Of a stretch of 64,000 nt of DNA, positions 1 to 7,801 are shown one piece after another. Origin of the DNA: Thiolapillus brandeum (GTDB taxonomy: Bacteria; Pseudomonadota; Gammaproteobacteria; Chromatiales; Chromatiaceae). Below the pieces are notes generated by a model. It saw only the letters and a program-made list of their open reading frames with translations. It did not search any database and had not been told where the DNA came from. The stretch lies in NCBI RefSeq assembly GCF_000828615.1, contig NZ_AP012273.1:2542001-2606000 (forward strand), in the 5' to 3' direction. The position numbers and the translations under genes are program-made. The first letter of the stretch is position 1. Each line of letters begins with the position of its first letter.

Positions 1-20
1 GGGCAACAGCGCTGTTGCCC
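1..20. repeat. Perfect 20-bp palindrome upstream of the pilin gene
   Basis: GGGCAACAGC is followed directly by its exact reverse complement GCTGTTGCCC. It can fold into a strong hairpin, but no T-run follows, so it is not an obvious intrinsic terminator. It may be the 3' end of an upstream gene's terminator cut by the window edge, or a hairpin in the pilin mRNA leader. Confidence 0.6.
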
Positions 21-40
21 ATGAGAGTCAGGATATGATT

Positions 41-496
41 ATGAGGAAAGACAAGAAGACCTTGGGATTTACCCTCATCGAGTTGATGATTGTGGTGGCC
101 GTAATCGGGATTCTGGCAGCTATTGCCTATCCAGGATATGTGGACCATGTGCGCAAGGCGCGCCGTGCGGATGCCAAATCAGCCTTGACTGAAGCCGCAC
201 AGAAGCTGGAAACCCTGTATGCCAGAAATGCCAGTTATTCAGCAGATCTGACGGACGTAGGTTATGCCCATGCCAACTGGAACACTGTCCCTACCACTGT
301 ACCCAACGCTCAGCGTTACTACAGGATTCGTGTATTGGCACCGTCAGGCTCTTGCCCAATTACCAACTGTTATAAGCTCGAAGCCCGCCCCCGGCTGGAT
401 CAGACCAATGATGCGGTTTCCAGATATCGCCTCTGGTCCAACGGGCGTAAACAGGAGCGGCTAAACAGTACCTGGAAAAACGGATGGCCGGACTGA
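41..496 (+). CDS. pilE: Type IV pilin (PilE-like)
   Basis: This is a major or minor type IV pilin subunit that would be processed by the prepilin peptidase PilD and polymerised into a pilus. A short basic leader ends in TLG, followed by the mature N-terminus FTLIELMIVVAVIGILAAIA with the conserved Glu at mature position 5 (residue 14). A C-terminal Cys pair (SCPITNC) could form a small disulfide loop. The product is 151 aa, usual for PilE. The ATG at 41 was preferred over the one at 35 because AGGA at 30-33 lies 7 bases before it. It ends at a bidirectional terminator and appears to be the last gene of an operon that starts outside the window. Assignment to PilE rather than another minor pilin is likely but not certain. 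Confidence 0.9.
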   Translation: MRKDKKTLGFTLIELMIVVAVIGILAAIAYPGYVDHVRKARRADAKSALTEAAQKLETLYARNASYSADLTDVGYAHANWNTVPTTVPNAQRYYRIRVLAPSGSCPITNCYKLEARPRLDQTNDAVSRYRLWSNGRKQERLNSTWKNGWPD

Positions 497-506
497 GTCA
501 CCACCC

Positions 507-546
507 AGCCATAAAAAAACCGCCATTACGGCGGTTTTTTATGGCT
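507..546. terminator. Bidirectional intrinsic terminator between pilE and the DUF4124 gene
   Basis: An A-run, ACCGCC, loop ATTAC, GGCGGT and a T-run make a symmetrical hairpin extended by CCATA/TATGG on both sides. It has A and T tracts in the right places for both of the convergent genes that it separates. Confidence 0.9.
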
Positions 547-557
547 TACCTGTCAGC

Positions 558-983
558 TCAATCACAATAGGCCTTGATCACCGATTCTGACTCCTTGATC
601 TTTACTGCTATCTCATCAGCATCCAGACGAATGAGCTTTTTGTCTTCAGTCACAAAGCCCATTCCTGGCTTTGCGTTCTGCAGCACTTCCAGATTTTTTC
701 TTCCCTTTTCGCAGTATTTCCTGCGCAACTCCGCATCCAGCGCGGGGTTTCCCTCGTTCCCGGTATCCACGGAAGCCGCTTCTTTCTCCTGGATTTCCTG
801 GGGACTCCTGGTCGCTGGTGGTGGCGCATTGACCTCGATTTTCTCAGACTTCACGCTTTCCGGTGGCGGCGTCTGCGAATAAACCACCTTTCCGTTTTCA
901 TCCACCCATCGATAGACGCCAGCAAGAGCTACGCCGCTCATGAGCACACTGCCTATCAATCCTATCGCAATTGTACGTTTCAC
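558..983 (-). CDS. DUF4124 domain-containing exported protein
   Basis: The product starts with a signal peptide (MKRTIAIGLIGSVLMSGVALA). It is followed at once by the DUF4124 signature GVYRWVDENGKVVYSQTPPP, typical of small periplasmic proteins of unknown function in Gammaproteobacteria. The remainder is charged and probably helical. The GTG at 983 was chosen because AGGGGG sits 5 bases upstream, whereas the GTG two codons earlier directly abuts that sequence. It is convergent with pilE. DUF4124 proteins have no established biochemical role. Confidence 0.8.
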   Translation of the reverse strand: MKRTIAIGLIGSVLMSGVALAGVYRWVDENGKVVYSQTPPPESVKSEKIEVNAPPPATRSPQEIQEKEAASVDTGNEGNPALDAELRRKYCEKGRKNLEVLQNAKPGMGFVTEDKKLIRLDADEIAVKIKESESVIKAYCD

Positions 984-1094
984 CTGCACCCCCTGTTTGG
1001 AATAAACTACCTGTCAACCATAGCAAAGTTCGGCCACTGATGACCATGCCATCTTCACAAAAACCATCCACAATCCAAGCTTCTATTCTCCCTC

Positions 1095-2192
1095 ATGAGT
1101 GATCTGCTGGTCATTGGCGGCGGCATTATCGGTTTGCTCACAGCCCGGGAATTGCGGCTTGCGGGCGCAGAAGTGGCCATTCTGGAACAAAATGATGCTC
1201 CCGCCAGGGAATCCTCCTGGGCGGGCGGGGGCATCATTTCCCCACTCTACGCCTGGCGCTATCCGGACAGTATCACCCGCTTGGCCCGGATCGGACACAG
1301 GGTCTATCCCGGATTGAGCCAGCAGCTGCATGAAGATACCGGCATCGATCCCGAATACACCCGCTCGGGCCTGTTCATCCACACCCGGAAGGAGGAACGG
1401 GATCTGGCCTTGAACTGGGCCAGGGAATGGAACTACCGCATTTCCCTGGAATCCGGAGCAACCCTTCAACAACTGGAGCCCGCCCGGCTCAAACCACCAG
1501 AGCCGCTATTGTGGATGCCGGAAATGGGACAAGTACGCAACCCGCGTCTGGTGAAGGCATTGGTACAGGATCTCAGGAATCGAGGGGTAAGGATTCACAC
1601 CCATGCCCCGGTGGTGGATTTCAGGTATGACAAAGGACTGGTCCGCGAAGCGGTGACACCCACCGCCAGATTCCCGGCGGACAGGATCATTCTCTGCACC
1701 GGCGCCTGGACAACCAGGCTTGCCCGGACATTGCCCCCAGCACCAGACATACGTCCGGTACGGGGTCAGATGCTGTTGTTCAAAACCGAACCTGGACTGA
1801 TCCGGCACATGATGCTGGAAGAGAACCGTTATGTCATTCCCAGGAGGGATGGACGGATACTGTTTGGCAGCACCCTGGAAGAAAGCGGCTTTGACAAGTC
1901 CACGACAGCAGAAGCGCACCAGGAACTGGTGCATCTGGCTATGCAGCGCTACCCTTTGCTCAAAGACTATCCCATAGAAAAACACTGGGCCGGGTTGCGA
2001 CCGGCAGCTCCGGCAGGTATCCCATATATCACCCGGCACCCTCAGATTGAAAACCTGTTTGTCAATGCCGGCCACTACCGCAACGGCGTGGTACTGGCGC
2101 CAGCATCGGCACGCCTGCTGGCAGACCTGGTGCTCGGCAGGGAAACTGCGACAGACCCAACCCCCTATTCCCTGGATGCACCTCGTGGCTGA
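1095..2192 (+). CDS. thiO: Glycine oxidase ThiO (FAD-dependent)
   Basis: This DAO-family flavoenzyme oxidises glycine to dehydroglycine (iminoacetate) for the thiazole part of thiamine in the cytoplasm. The N-terminus has the FAD-binding Rossmann motif IGGGIIGLLTARELRLAG. Later come the segment VRGQMLLF and the C-terminal HYRNGVVLAPASARLLADLVLG flavin-contact region, shared with ThiO. At 365 aa it is of normal length. No thiG, thiS or thiE lies nearby and no TPP riboswitch was seen upstream. The start ATG has no clear Shine-Dalgarno. Its last 17 bases overlap the following sensor-kinase gene, which suggests co-transcription. Confidence 0.85.
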   Translation: MSDLLVIGGGIIGLLTARELRLAGAEVAILEQNDAPARESSWAGGGIISPLYAWRYPDSITRLARIGHRVYPGLSQQLHEDTGIDPEYTRSGLFIHTRKEERDLALNWAREWNYRISLESGATLQQLEPARLKPPEPLLWMPEMGQVRNPRLVKALVQDLRNRGVRIHTHAPVVDFRYDKGLVREAVTPTARFPADRIILCTGAWTTRLARTLPPAPDIRPVRGQMLLFKTEPGLIRHMMLEENRYVIPRRDGRILFGSTLEESGFDKSTTAEAHQELVHLAMQRYPLLKDYPIEKHWAGLRPAAPAGIPYITRHPQIENLFVNAGHYRNGVVLAPASARLLADLVLGRETATDPTPYSLDAPRG

Positions 2193-4347
2193 AACATTCC
2201 GGCATGTACTACGCTTCCTGCTGCTGTCTGCTGTCACCAGCAGCACAGTTGCCGGAGCCGGACTGCCGGAGGTATCCATTGGCGTCCTCAGCCACCGGGG
2301 CGACGAAGCCACTCTGCGCAACTGGTCCCCCACGGCAGACTACCTCTCCCGGGTGATTCCCGAATACCACTTCAGCATCGTGCCCCTGGATTTTCGGGAG
2401 ATTGAACCTGCAGTCAAAAACGGCAGTGTGGATTTTCTGCTGGTGAACCCGGGCATCTATGTGAACATGGAAGTACGCTACCGGATTTCGCGTATCGTTA
2501 CTCTCAACAACCTTATCAACGGTCGCCCTTCCAACATATTTGGCGGTGTCATCTTCACCCGCGCCGACCGCAGGGAAATACAGTCCCTGGAGGATATTCG
2601 TGGCAAAACCCTAATGGCGGTGGACAAAACCTCCCTGGGTGGATTTCAGATGGCCTGGAAGGAACTCAGGAATATCGGCATCAATCCTTATCGGGATACC
2701 GCCATGCTGCGCTTTGGCGGCACCCATGATGCCGTGGTTCGCGCCGTGCAGCGAGGCGAAGTGGACGTGGGAACTGTGCGCACCGGCATCCTTGAACTCA
2801 TGAGTGAAGATGGTTCCGCCTCATCCGGCGAATTCCGGATACTGGGACAGAAACGAAACCCGAAACAGCCCTTCTCCCACAGTACCCGCCTGTATCCCGA
2901 ATGGCCATTCAGCAAACTGCAGCACACCCCCAGTCAGTTGGCACGGCGAGTCGCCGTGGCCCTGTTGCAAATGTCCCCCCTGGAGCCCGCCGCCCAATGG
3001 GGAGAATACGCGGGCTGGACCACTCCCCTGGAATACCAACCGGTACACGACCTGCTGCGTGACCTGCACCTGCCCCCCTATGACCAACCGGCGCGTTTTA
3101 CACTAACGGACGCCATTGAAAAGTACTGGTACTGGCTACTCACCGCCCTGGCCTTCCTGGTACTGATGATCATCATGACGAGTTGGGTGGCACGCCTGAA
3201 CCGGGCACTGAAAAAATCCAAGAGCATGCTCGAACACCAGCACAACCTGATTCTCGATTCTGTGGCTGACGGCATCTACGGCGTTGACCTACAGGGCAAT
3301 GCCACATTCATCAACAAGGCCGTCACAGAGATAAGCGGCTGGCGGGCAAAAGACCTGATTGGCAAAAACCAGCACTATATTCTGCACCATACGCGCATGG
3401 ACGGCAGTATCAATCCCGGCAGCGAATGTCCGGTGTATCTTACCTTCCAGGAAGGCAAACCCCGCTACGTGGAGGAAGATCTGTTCTGGAAGAAGGACGG
3501 CAGTAGCTTCCCGGTGGAATACAGCAGCACGCCAATCCGTGATGAAGAAGGAGTCATCAAGGGATCTGTCGTGGTATTCCGTGATATCAGCGCCCGTAAA
3601 CGGGCTGCTGAAGCTGATCGCCAGTACCAGATGGAACTGGCTCACGTGGCTCGCCTGAGCACCATGGGGGAAATGGCCTCAGGCATGGCCCACGAACTGA
3701 ATCAGCCCCTCACCGCCATAGCCACCAGCGCGGACGCCTGCACCCGCCTGCTGGAATCGGAAGGCGACCATACCGATCGGGTGCTGGATGTACTGGAGAC
3801 CATCAGCACCCAGGCCCGCCGCGCCGGGGGCATCATACAGCAGCTGCGTCAGTTCGTTCGCAAGGAAGAGCCCCGCCATACCCAGGTGAATATCAACCGC
3901 CTGGTGGAAGAGGTGTTGATGCTCATGGAACCGGAGATCCGCAAAGCCCACATCCGCGTGGTTCTCGACCTGGACAACGAGATCCCCCTGGTTCAGGCCC
4001 AGCAGATACAGATCGACCAGGTTATTCTGAACCTGGCCCGAAACTCCATCGAAGCCATGCTGGATGTCCCCGCAGAAAACCGCATACTGACTCTGCGAAC
4101 CCGCTCTGGCGGGGGCAATGCGGTCATTACTTCGGTCGAAGACTCGGGTCCGGGTCTGAATGAAGAGATTCGAGACAAGCTGTTCGACCCGTTTGTCACC
4201 AGCAAACCCCAGGGCATGGGACTTGGGTTGTCCATTAGCATGGGAATCATTGCCGCACACAACGGCAACCTGTATTGTGACGGCAGCTCTCCCAGAGGAA
4301 CCGTTTTTCGTTTTACTCTTCCGGTGAACCAGAACCGCGATGAATGA
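2176..4347 (+). CDS. Sensor histidine kinase with PhnD-type periplasmic domain (TtrS/ThsS-like)
   Basis: This inner-membrane sensor kinase is 723 aa. A signal sequence (residues 1-29) is followed by a periplasmic PhnD/SsuA-like binding domain (about 33-300), one transmembrane helix (about 317-340), a PAS domain (about 360-465) and a HisKA domain with phospho-acceptor His506 in AHELNQPL. The ATPase region has its N-box at Asn623, then EDSGPGL and GMGLGLSIS. This architecture is that of the tetrathionate sensor TtrS and the thiosulfate sensor ThsS. The ATG at 2176 inside the end of thiO gives a proper signal peptide; the longer in-frame reading is an artefact. It overlaps its response regulator by 8 bases. 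Standing directly upstream of sox, it probably senses a sulfur oxyanion; the ligand itself is inference. Confidence 0.85.
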   Translation: MHLVAETFRHVLRFLLLSAVTSSTVAGAGLPEVSIGVLSHRGDEATLRNWSPTADYLSRVIPEYHFSIVPLDFREIEPAVKNGSVDFLLVNPGIYVNMEVRYRISRIVTLNNLINGRPSNIFGGVIFTRADRREIQSLEDIRGKTLMAVDKTSLGGFQMAWKELRNIGINPYRDTAMLRFGGTHDAVVRAVQRGEVDVGTVRTGILELMSEDGSASSGEFRILGQKRNPKQPFSHSTRLYPEWPFSKLQHTPSQLARRVAVALLQMSPLEPAAQWGEYAGWTTPLEYQPVHDLLRDLHLPPYDQPARFTLTDAIEKYWYWLLTALAFLVLMIIMTSWVARLNRALKKSKSMLEHQHNLILDSVADGIYGVDLQGNATFINKAVTEISGWRAKDLIGKNQHYILHHTRMDGSINPGSECPVYLTFQEGKPRYVEEDLFWKKDGSSFPVEYSSTPIRDEEGVIKGSVVVFRDISARKRAAEADRQYQMELAHVARLSTMGEMASGMAHELNQPLTAIATSADACTRLLESEGDHTDRVLDVLETISTQARRAGGIIQQLRQFVRKEEPRHTQVNINRLVEEVLMLMEPEIRKAHIRVVLDLDNEIPLVQAQQIQIDQVILNLARNSIEAMLDVPAENRILTLRTRSGGGNAVITSVEDSGPGLNEEIRDKLFDPFVTSKPQGMGLGLSISMGIIAAHNGNLYCDGSSPRGTVFRFTLPVNQNRDE

Positions 4348-4966
4348 CAGATCCAGCACTATTTTTATCGTCGATGATGACCAGGAGGTCCGCCAGGCAT
4401 TGGCTCTGCTCATGGAATCCGTTGGCCTGCAGGTGGCAACATTTGCATCCGGCAACGATTTTCTGAAACAGTTCGATCCCGAGCAGCCCGGCTGCCTGGT
4501 GCTGGATGTTCGCATGCCCGGCATGAGCGGCCTGGAACTACAGGCACGTCTGGCCGCCGAAGCCATTCATCCCCCGGTCATCATTATTACCGGGCATGGT
4601 GACGTACCCATGGCGGTACGCGCTGTCCAGGCAGGCGCTATCGACTTTATCGAGAAGCCGTTCAACGACCAGGCCCTGCTCGACAGTGTGCATCGCGCCC
4701 TGGACATGGATGCACGCCAACGCGGACGCGCCAGCAAGCTGGCGGAGATACGCACCCGTCTGGAAACCCTGACACCCAGGGAGCAGGAGGTTATGAGAAT
4801 GGTCGTAGCGGGCAAACGCAACAAGGTAATTGCCCTGGAACTCTCAGTAAGCCAATCCACAGTAGAAGCACACCGGGCCCGGGTCATGGAAAAAATGCAG
4901 GCGGGAAGCCTTTCTGACCTGATGCGCATGGTCTTGTCCGTGGAAGACCAGAACCCGGCAGATTAG
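4340..4966 (+). CDS. FixJ/TtrR-family response regulator
   Basis: The 208-aa two-domain transcription factor has an N-terminal receiver with acidic pocket Asp12-14, phospho-acceptor Asp56 in LDVRMPG, Thr84 and Lys106 in FIEKPF. A LuxR/FixJ helix-turn-helix follows at about 140-200 (LTPREQEVMRMVVAGKRNKVIA). Its start lies inside the end of the kinase gene, so the two form a translationally coupled pair. FixJ-type regulators pair with TtrS-like kinases. The nearest likely target is the sox operon starting 337 bases downstream on the same strand. Confidence 0.88.
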   Translation: MNDRSSTIFIVDDDQEVRQALALLMESVGLQVATFASGNDFLKQFDPEQPGCLVLDVRMPGMSGLELQARLAAEAIHPPVIIITGHGDVPMAVRAVQAGAIDFIEKPFNDQALLDSVHRALDMDARQRGRASKLAEIRTRLETLTPREQEVMRMVVAGKRNKVIALELSVSQSTVEAHRARVMEKMQAGSLSDLMRMVLSVEDQNPAD

Positions 4967-5303
4967 GAGCAACTGTCGGATTTAACACTGTTTGACTGCA
5001 AATCCCTGGTTGGCGGAAATGCCGATTATGCAGGAGCAATAATTGGTCAAACGGTCAAACCCGACAGAATCCTAGGGAAAACCCCAATACATTCTCCCAT
5101 ATCTGCCAATTTCCCTTGGCCGCCTTGCCCTGCATACTTCCCGGTACGTCGAGGTGAAGCCTCCAAATTAAAGAGATGGCAACCCCGTCGGACGTGCATC
5201 AAAGTACGTATTCAACTCACAGACAGATTTCGTTGGCAGCACGAATGCTGCGAAAAAGACGACTCTGTGACATCAGTATCCTTACTTATCCCTGGAGGAT
5301 GTA
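4967..5303 (+). promoter_or_regulatory. Non-coding leader of the sox operon with repeated 7-mer and hairpin
   Basis: No gene is visible here. A tandem direct repeat GGTCAAACGGTCAAAC lies at 5045-5060 and the reverse complement of its core, GTTTGAC, at 4990-4996, giving three copies of one 7-mer within 71 bases. An imperfect inverted repeat lies at 5229-5254 (TTCG..GCAGC-acgaat-GCTGC..GAA). GGAGG at about 5292 is the ribosome-binding site of soxX. These are candidate operator sites for the adjacent regulator; no confident -35/-10 pair could be assigned. Confidence 0.5.
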
Positions 5304-5663
5304 ATGACAAAAATCACCCAAAGGCTTGGTGGCACCACCACTGTCCTGGCCCTGTGCGCCGGACTGGCGTTCTCCGCCCAGGCCAGCGCTGATGATCTTG
5401 CCGCCGGCAAGAAACTTGCTTTTAGCCGAACCAAAGGCAACTGCCTGGCCTGCCATCAAATCGAAGGCGGCGACCAGATGGGCAATATTGGTCCCCCGCT
5501 GATCGGAATGAAAGCCCGTTTTCCTGACAGAGCAAAACTACGGGCGCAAATCTGGGACTCTACGGTAGCCAATCCCAACAGCATAATGCCCCCCATGGGA
5601 CGTCACAGGATACTTTCCGAAAAGGAAATCGACCTGGTGACCGACTTTATCCACAGTTTGTAA
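5304..5663 (+). CDS. soxX: Cytochrome c subunit SoxX
   Basis: This is the small monohaem cytochrome of the periplasmic SoxXA complex, which couples thiosulfate oxidatively to the carrier SoxYZ. A signal peptide ends near AQASA. The haem site CLACH is at residues 47-51 and the axial Met lies in MPPM at 95-98. At 119 aa it has the usual length. The start is fixed by GGAGG just upstream. It is first in soxXAKYZB, with soxA beginning 27 bases after its stop. Confidence 0.95.
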   Translation: MTKITQRLGGTTTVLALCAGLAFSAQASADDLAAGKKLAFSRTKGNCLACHQIEGGDQMGNIGPPLIGMKARFPDRAKLRAQIWDSTVANPNSIMPPMGRHRILSEKEIDLVTDFIHSL

Positions 5664-5690
5664 TTGACCGGACGCAAGAGGACAGTAATC

Positions 5691-6545
5691 ATGAAGAAAA
5701 TGTTAACCCTGTTGCTTTCCACCGGTCTGGTGGCAACTGCAACACAGGCGATTTCCAGCCCACAGGAAGATCTCAAACACTTCCGCACCTATTTTGAGCA
5801 ACGTTTCCCCGGTGTTCCTATGGATGATTTTGGTAATGGCATCAATGCCATCGACGCCGATCACCGGATGCAGTGGGAATCCATGGAGGAATTCCCTCCT
5901 TATGAAGCGTTTGTGGATAAAGGCCAGACAATCTGGAAAACCCCTTTCAAGAACGGCAAAAGCTTCGCCAGCTGCTTTGGCAATGATCCTTCCAAGGTTC
6001 GAGTCAAATATCCACATTGGGACAGCAAGACCCAGAAGGTAGTGACTCTTGAAGGCGATATCAACAAGTGTCTGAAAGATAACGGAGAAAAACCCTTTGG
6101 CTGGAAAAAAGGAAAGATTGCTCATCTGAGTGCTTTCCTCGGTTATCAGGCACGCGGCCAGAAAGTCAACGTCAAGGTTCCCAATGATCCCAAGGCACTG
6201 GCGGCCTATGAGAAAGGCAAGCAGTTTTTCTACGCCAAACGCGGGCAGCTCAACATCGCCTGTGCCGACTGCCATGTTTATTACGCAGGCCAGCACATTC
6301 GCGGCAACACCCTGAGCCCGGCGCTGGGTCATGTCACTCACTTTCCCGTATGGCGGGCAAAATGGCAGCATAAGAGCAAGTCCGGCGATGGATTGGGCAC
6401 GCTGCATCGCCGCTATGGCGGTTGCAACAAGCAAGTGAGAGCCCGGCCATTCAAGGCCCAAAGCGAAGAATACCGTGATCTGGAGTTCTTCCACTCCTAT
6501 ATGTCAAATGGCATAACCATCAACGCACCGGGTTACCGCGAATAA
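5691..6545 (+). CDS. soxA: Monohaem-type SoxA, catalytic subunit of SoxXA
   Basis: The catalytic cytochrome of L-cysteine S-thiosulfotransferase conjugates thiosulfate to the SoxY carrier cysteine. It has a signal peptide (residues about 1-23), a single haem motif CADCH at 191-195 and the active-site haem-ligand cysteine Cys245 in RRYGGC. The N-terminal haem site of dihaem SoxA is replaced by a lone Cys (SCFGND), so this is the one-haem form. The ATG at 5691 with AGAGGA upstream was chosen; the reading frame extends upstream to a TTG directly after the soxX stop, but that would spoil the signal peptide. The product is 284 aa. Confidence 0.95.
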   Translation: MKKMLTLLLSTGLVATATQAISSPQEDLKHFRTYFEQRFPGVPMDDFGNGINAIDADHRMQWESMEEFPPYEAFVDKGQTIWKTPFKNGKSFASCFGNDPSKVRVKYPHWDSKTQKVVTLEGDINKCLKDNGEKPFGWKKGKIAHLSAFLGYQARGQKVNVKVPNDPKALAAYEKGKQFFYAKRGQLNIACADCHVYYAGQHIRGNTLSPALGHVTHFPVWRAKWQHKSKSGDGLGTLHRRYGGCNKQVRARPFKAQSEEYRDLEFFHSYMSNGITINAPGYRE

Positions 6546-6563
6546 CACAGAGGTATTGCTACT

Positions 6564-6884
6564 ATGAAAAAGTTAATTCCCATAATCGGGCTGTCGCTGA
6601 TGCTCACAGGTCTTGCCCAGGCATCCGATGACGCCCTCAAGGCCGCCTATGAATCCGAACTGCAAGAAACCCAGGCTGCTGTAGAAAAAGCGGCATCCGT
6701 GGGTGGAGAATGGCGTGACATTCGTTGGAAAAAGTCCAAGAAAAAATTTCTGCCCAATGCCATAAAGGCGGCAAAGGCAGGTGATTACGTGAAGGCGCTC
6801 AATCTCCTGGATATCGCCAAGTTCCAGGCAATAGCCGGATACAAGCAGGCCATGGCCCAGAAGAACGCCGGCCCCCGCTTCTAA
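6564..6884 (+). CDS. soxK: SoxXA-binding protein SoxK (SAXB)
   Basis: This 106-aa exported protein has a signal peptide (to about LAQASD) and an alpha-helical, Lys-rich mature part containing EWRDIRWKKSKKKFLPNAIKAAKAGDY. It resembles SoxK/SAXB, the small third subunit that binds and activates SoxXA in Chromatiaceae and related sulfur oxidisers. It sits between soxA and soxY, the usual place for soxK. No cofactor motif or cysteine is present. Confidence 0.85.
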   Translation: MKKLIPIIGLSLMLTGLAQASDDALKAAYESELQETQAAVEKAASVGGEWRDIRWKKSKKKFLPNAIKAAKAGDYVKALNLLDIAKFQAIAGYKQAMAQKNAGPRF

Positions 6885-6916
6885 ATACAACTGACACAGT
6901 AACTGGAGAAATCACT

Positions 6917-7387
6917 ATGAGTCTGAATGAGAAACGCCGAGTGTTCCTCAAGGGATCACTGGCCGTTGGCGCCCTTGGTGCAGCCGCCGGCATGCTTACC
7001 CCCGGTGCCGTATTGGCCGCCTGGAACAAGAATGCCTTTACTGCCAAGAGCGTCGATGAAGCCATTGCAGCTTCCAACGGCAACCCTGTTACCACGCCAT
7101 CCAAAGACATTACCATCAAGGCTCCGGATATTGCTGAAAACGGTGCCGTTGTGCCTGTTTCCGTGGTAACCAAGATGAAAGGCGTGGATTCCATCACTTT
7201 GTTGGTGGAAAAAAACTCCACCCCATTGTCCGCCATATTCCACTTGCCCAAGGGCACCCTGCCCGACGTATCCACCCGGGTAAAAATGGGCAAGACCGGC
7301 GATGTCATCGCCGTGGTCAAAGCCAACGGCAAACTGTATTCCGCACGCAAAGGCGTAAAAGTCACCATTGGCGGCTGCGGCGGCTGA
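6917..7387 (+). CDS. soxY: Thiosulfate carrier subunit SoxY
   Basis: The sulfur-substrate carrier protein holds pathway intermediates covalently on the cysteine of its flexible C-terminal tail, here GGCGG with Cys154 of 156 residues. The N-terminus is a Tat signal (KRRVFLKGS plus a hydrophobic stretch), so SoxYZ is exported folded. It works in the periplasm as a heterodimer with SoxZ, encoded 21 bases downstream. Length and tail are canonical. Confidence 0.96.
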   Translation: MSLNEKRRVFLKGSLAVGALGAAAGMLTPGAVLAAWNKNAFTAKSVDEAIAASNGNPVTTPSKDITIKAPDIAENGAVVPVSVVTKMKGVDSITLLVEKNSTPLSAIFHLPKGTLPDVSTRVKMGKTGDVIAVVKANGKLYSARKGVKVTIGGCGG

Positions 7388-7408
7388 TCAACAAAGAGGC
7401 AACATAAC

Positions 7409-7723
7409 ATGGCTAAAACCATCAAGATTCGCGCAAAAGCCAAAAACGGCATTACCGTAGTCAAGGCACTGATCACTCATCCCATGGAAACCGGTATGCG
7501 CAAGAACAAGAAGACCGGCAAGTTGATTCCTGCCCATTTCATTCAGGAAGTGGTGTGCAAGCACAATGGCAAGGAAGTCATCAACTGTGAGTGGGCCGGT
7601 TCCGTGTCCAAGAACCCCTACCTGGCATTCAAATTCGAAGGCGGCAAGAAAGACGACGCCATCGAACTTGCCTGGAAGGACAACACGGGCAACGGAGACT
7701 CCATCAGCGCCAAGATTCGCTGA
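7409..7723 (+). CDS. soxZ: Carrier partner SoxZ
   Basis: The 104-aa partner of SoxY lacks a signal peptide and is co-exported with SoxY by the Tat route. The family features are IRAKAKNGITVVKALITHPMETG near the N-terminus, KNKKTGKLIPAHFIQEV, and the C-terminal AWKDNTGN segment. It follows soxY closely and precedes a terminator-like hairpin before soxB. Confidence 0.95.
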   Translation: MAKTIKIRAKAKNGITVVKALITHPMETGMRKNKKTGKLIPAHFIQEVVCKHNGKEVINCEWAGSVSKNPYLAFKFEGGKKDDAIELAWKDNTGNGDSISAKIR

Positions 7724-7738
7724 TCTCCCACACAGGAA

Positions 7739-7774
7739 CCTGCCCTGTTCCAGCCGGAGCAGGGTGGGTTTTCT
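7739..7774 (+). terminator. Terminator-like hairpin between soxZ and soxB
   Basis: A 13-bp stem with a few G-U pairs (CCTGCCCTGTTCC / GGAGCAGGGTGGG, loop AGCC) is followed at once by TTTTCT. It lies in the 78-base soxZ-soxB gap, on the sense strand. It may attenuate transcription into soxB or protect the 3' end of the upstream transcript. Confidence 0.6.
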
Positions 7775-7801
7775 GTATAGCCACCCACAGGATATTCCAA
7801 C

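Noticed and set aside
990-1094. TPP riboswitch upstream of thiO
   Set aside because: Neither the CTGAGA core nor the ACCTGAT segment of the thi-box is present, and the gap is only about 105 bases.
5664-5690. Upstream TTG start for soxA
   Set aside because: It would add a hydrophilic stretch before the signal peptide and lacks a ribosome-binding site; the ATG at 5691 has both.
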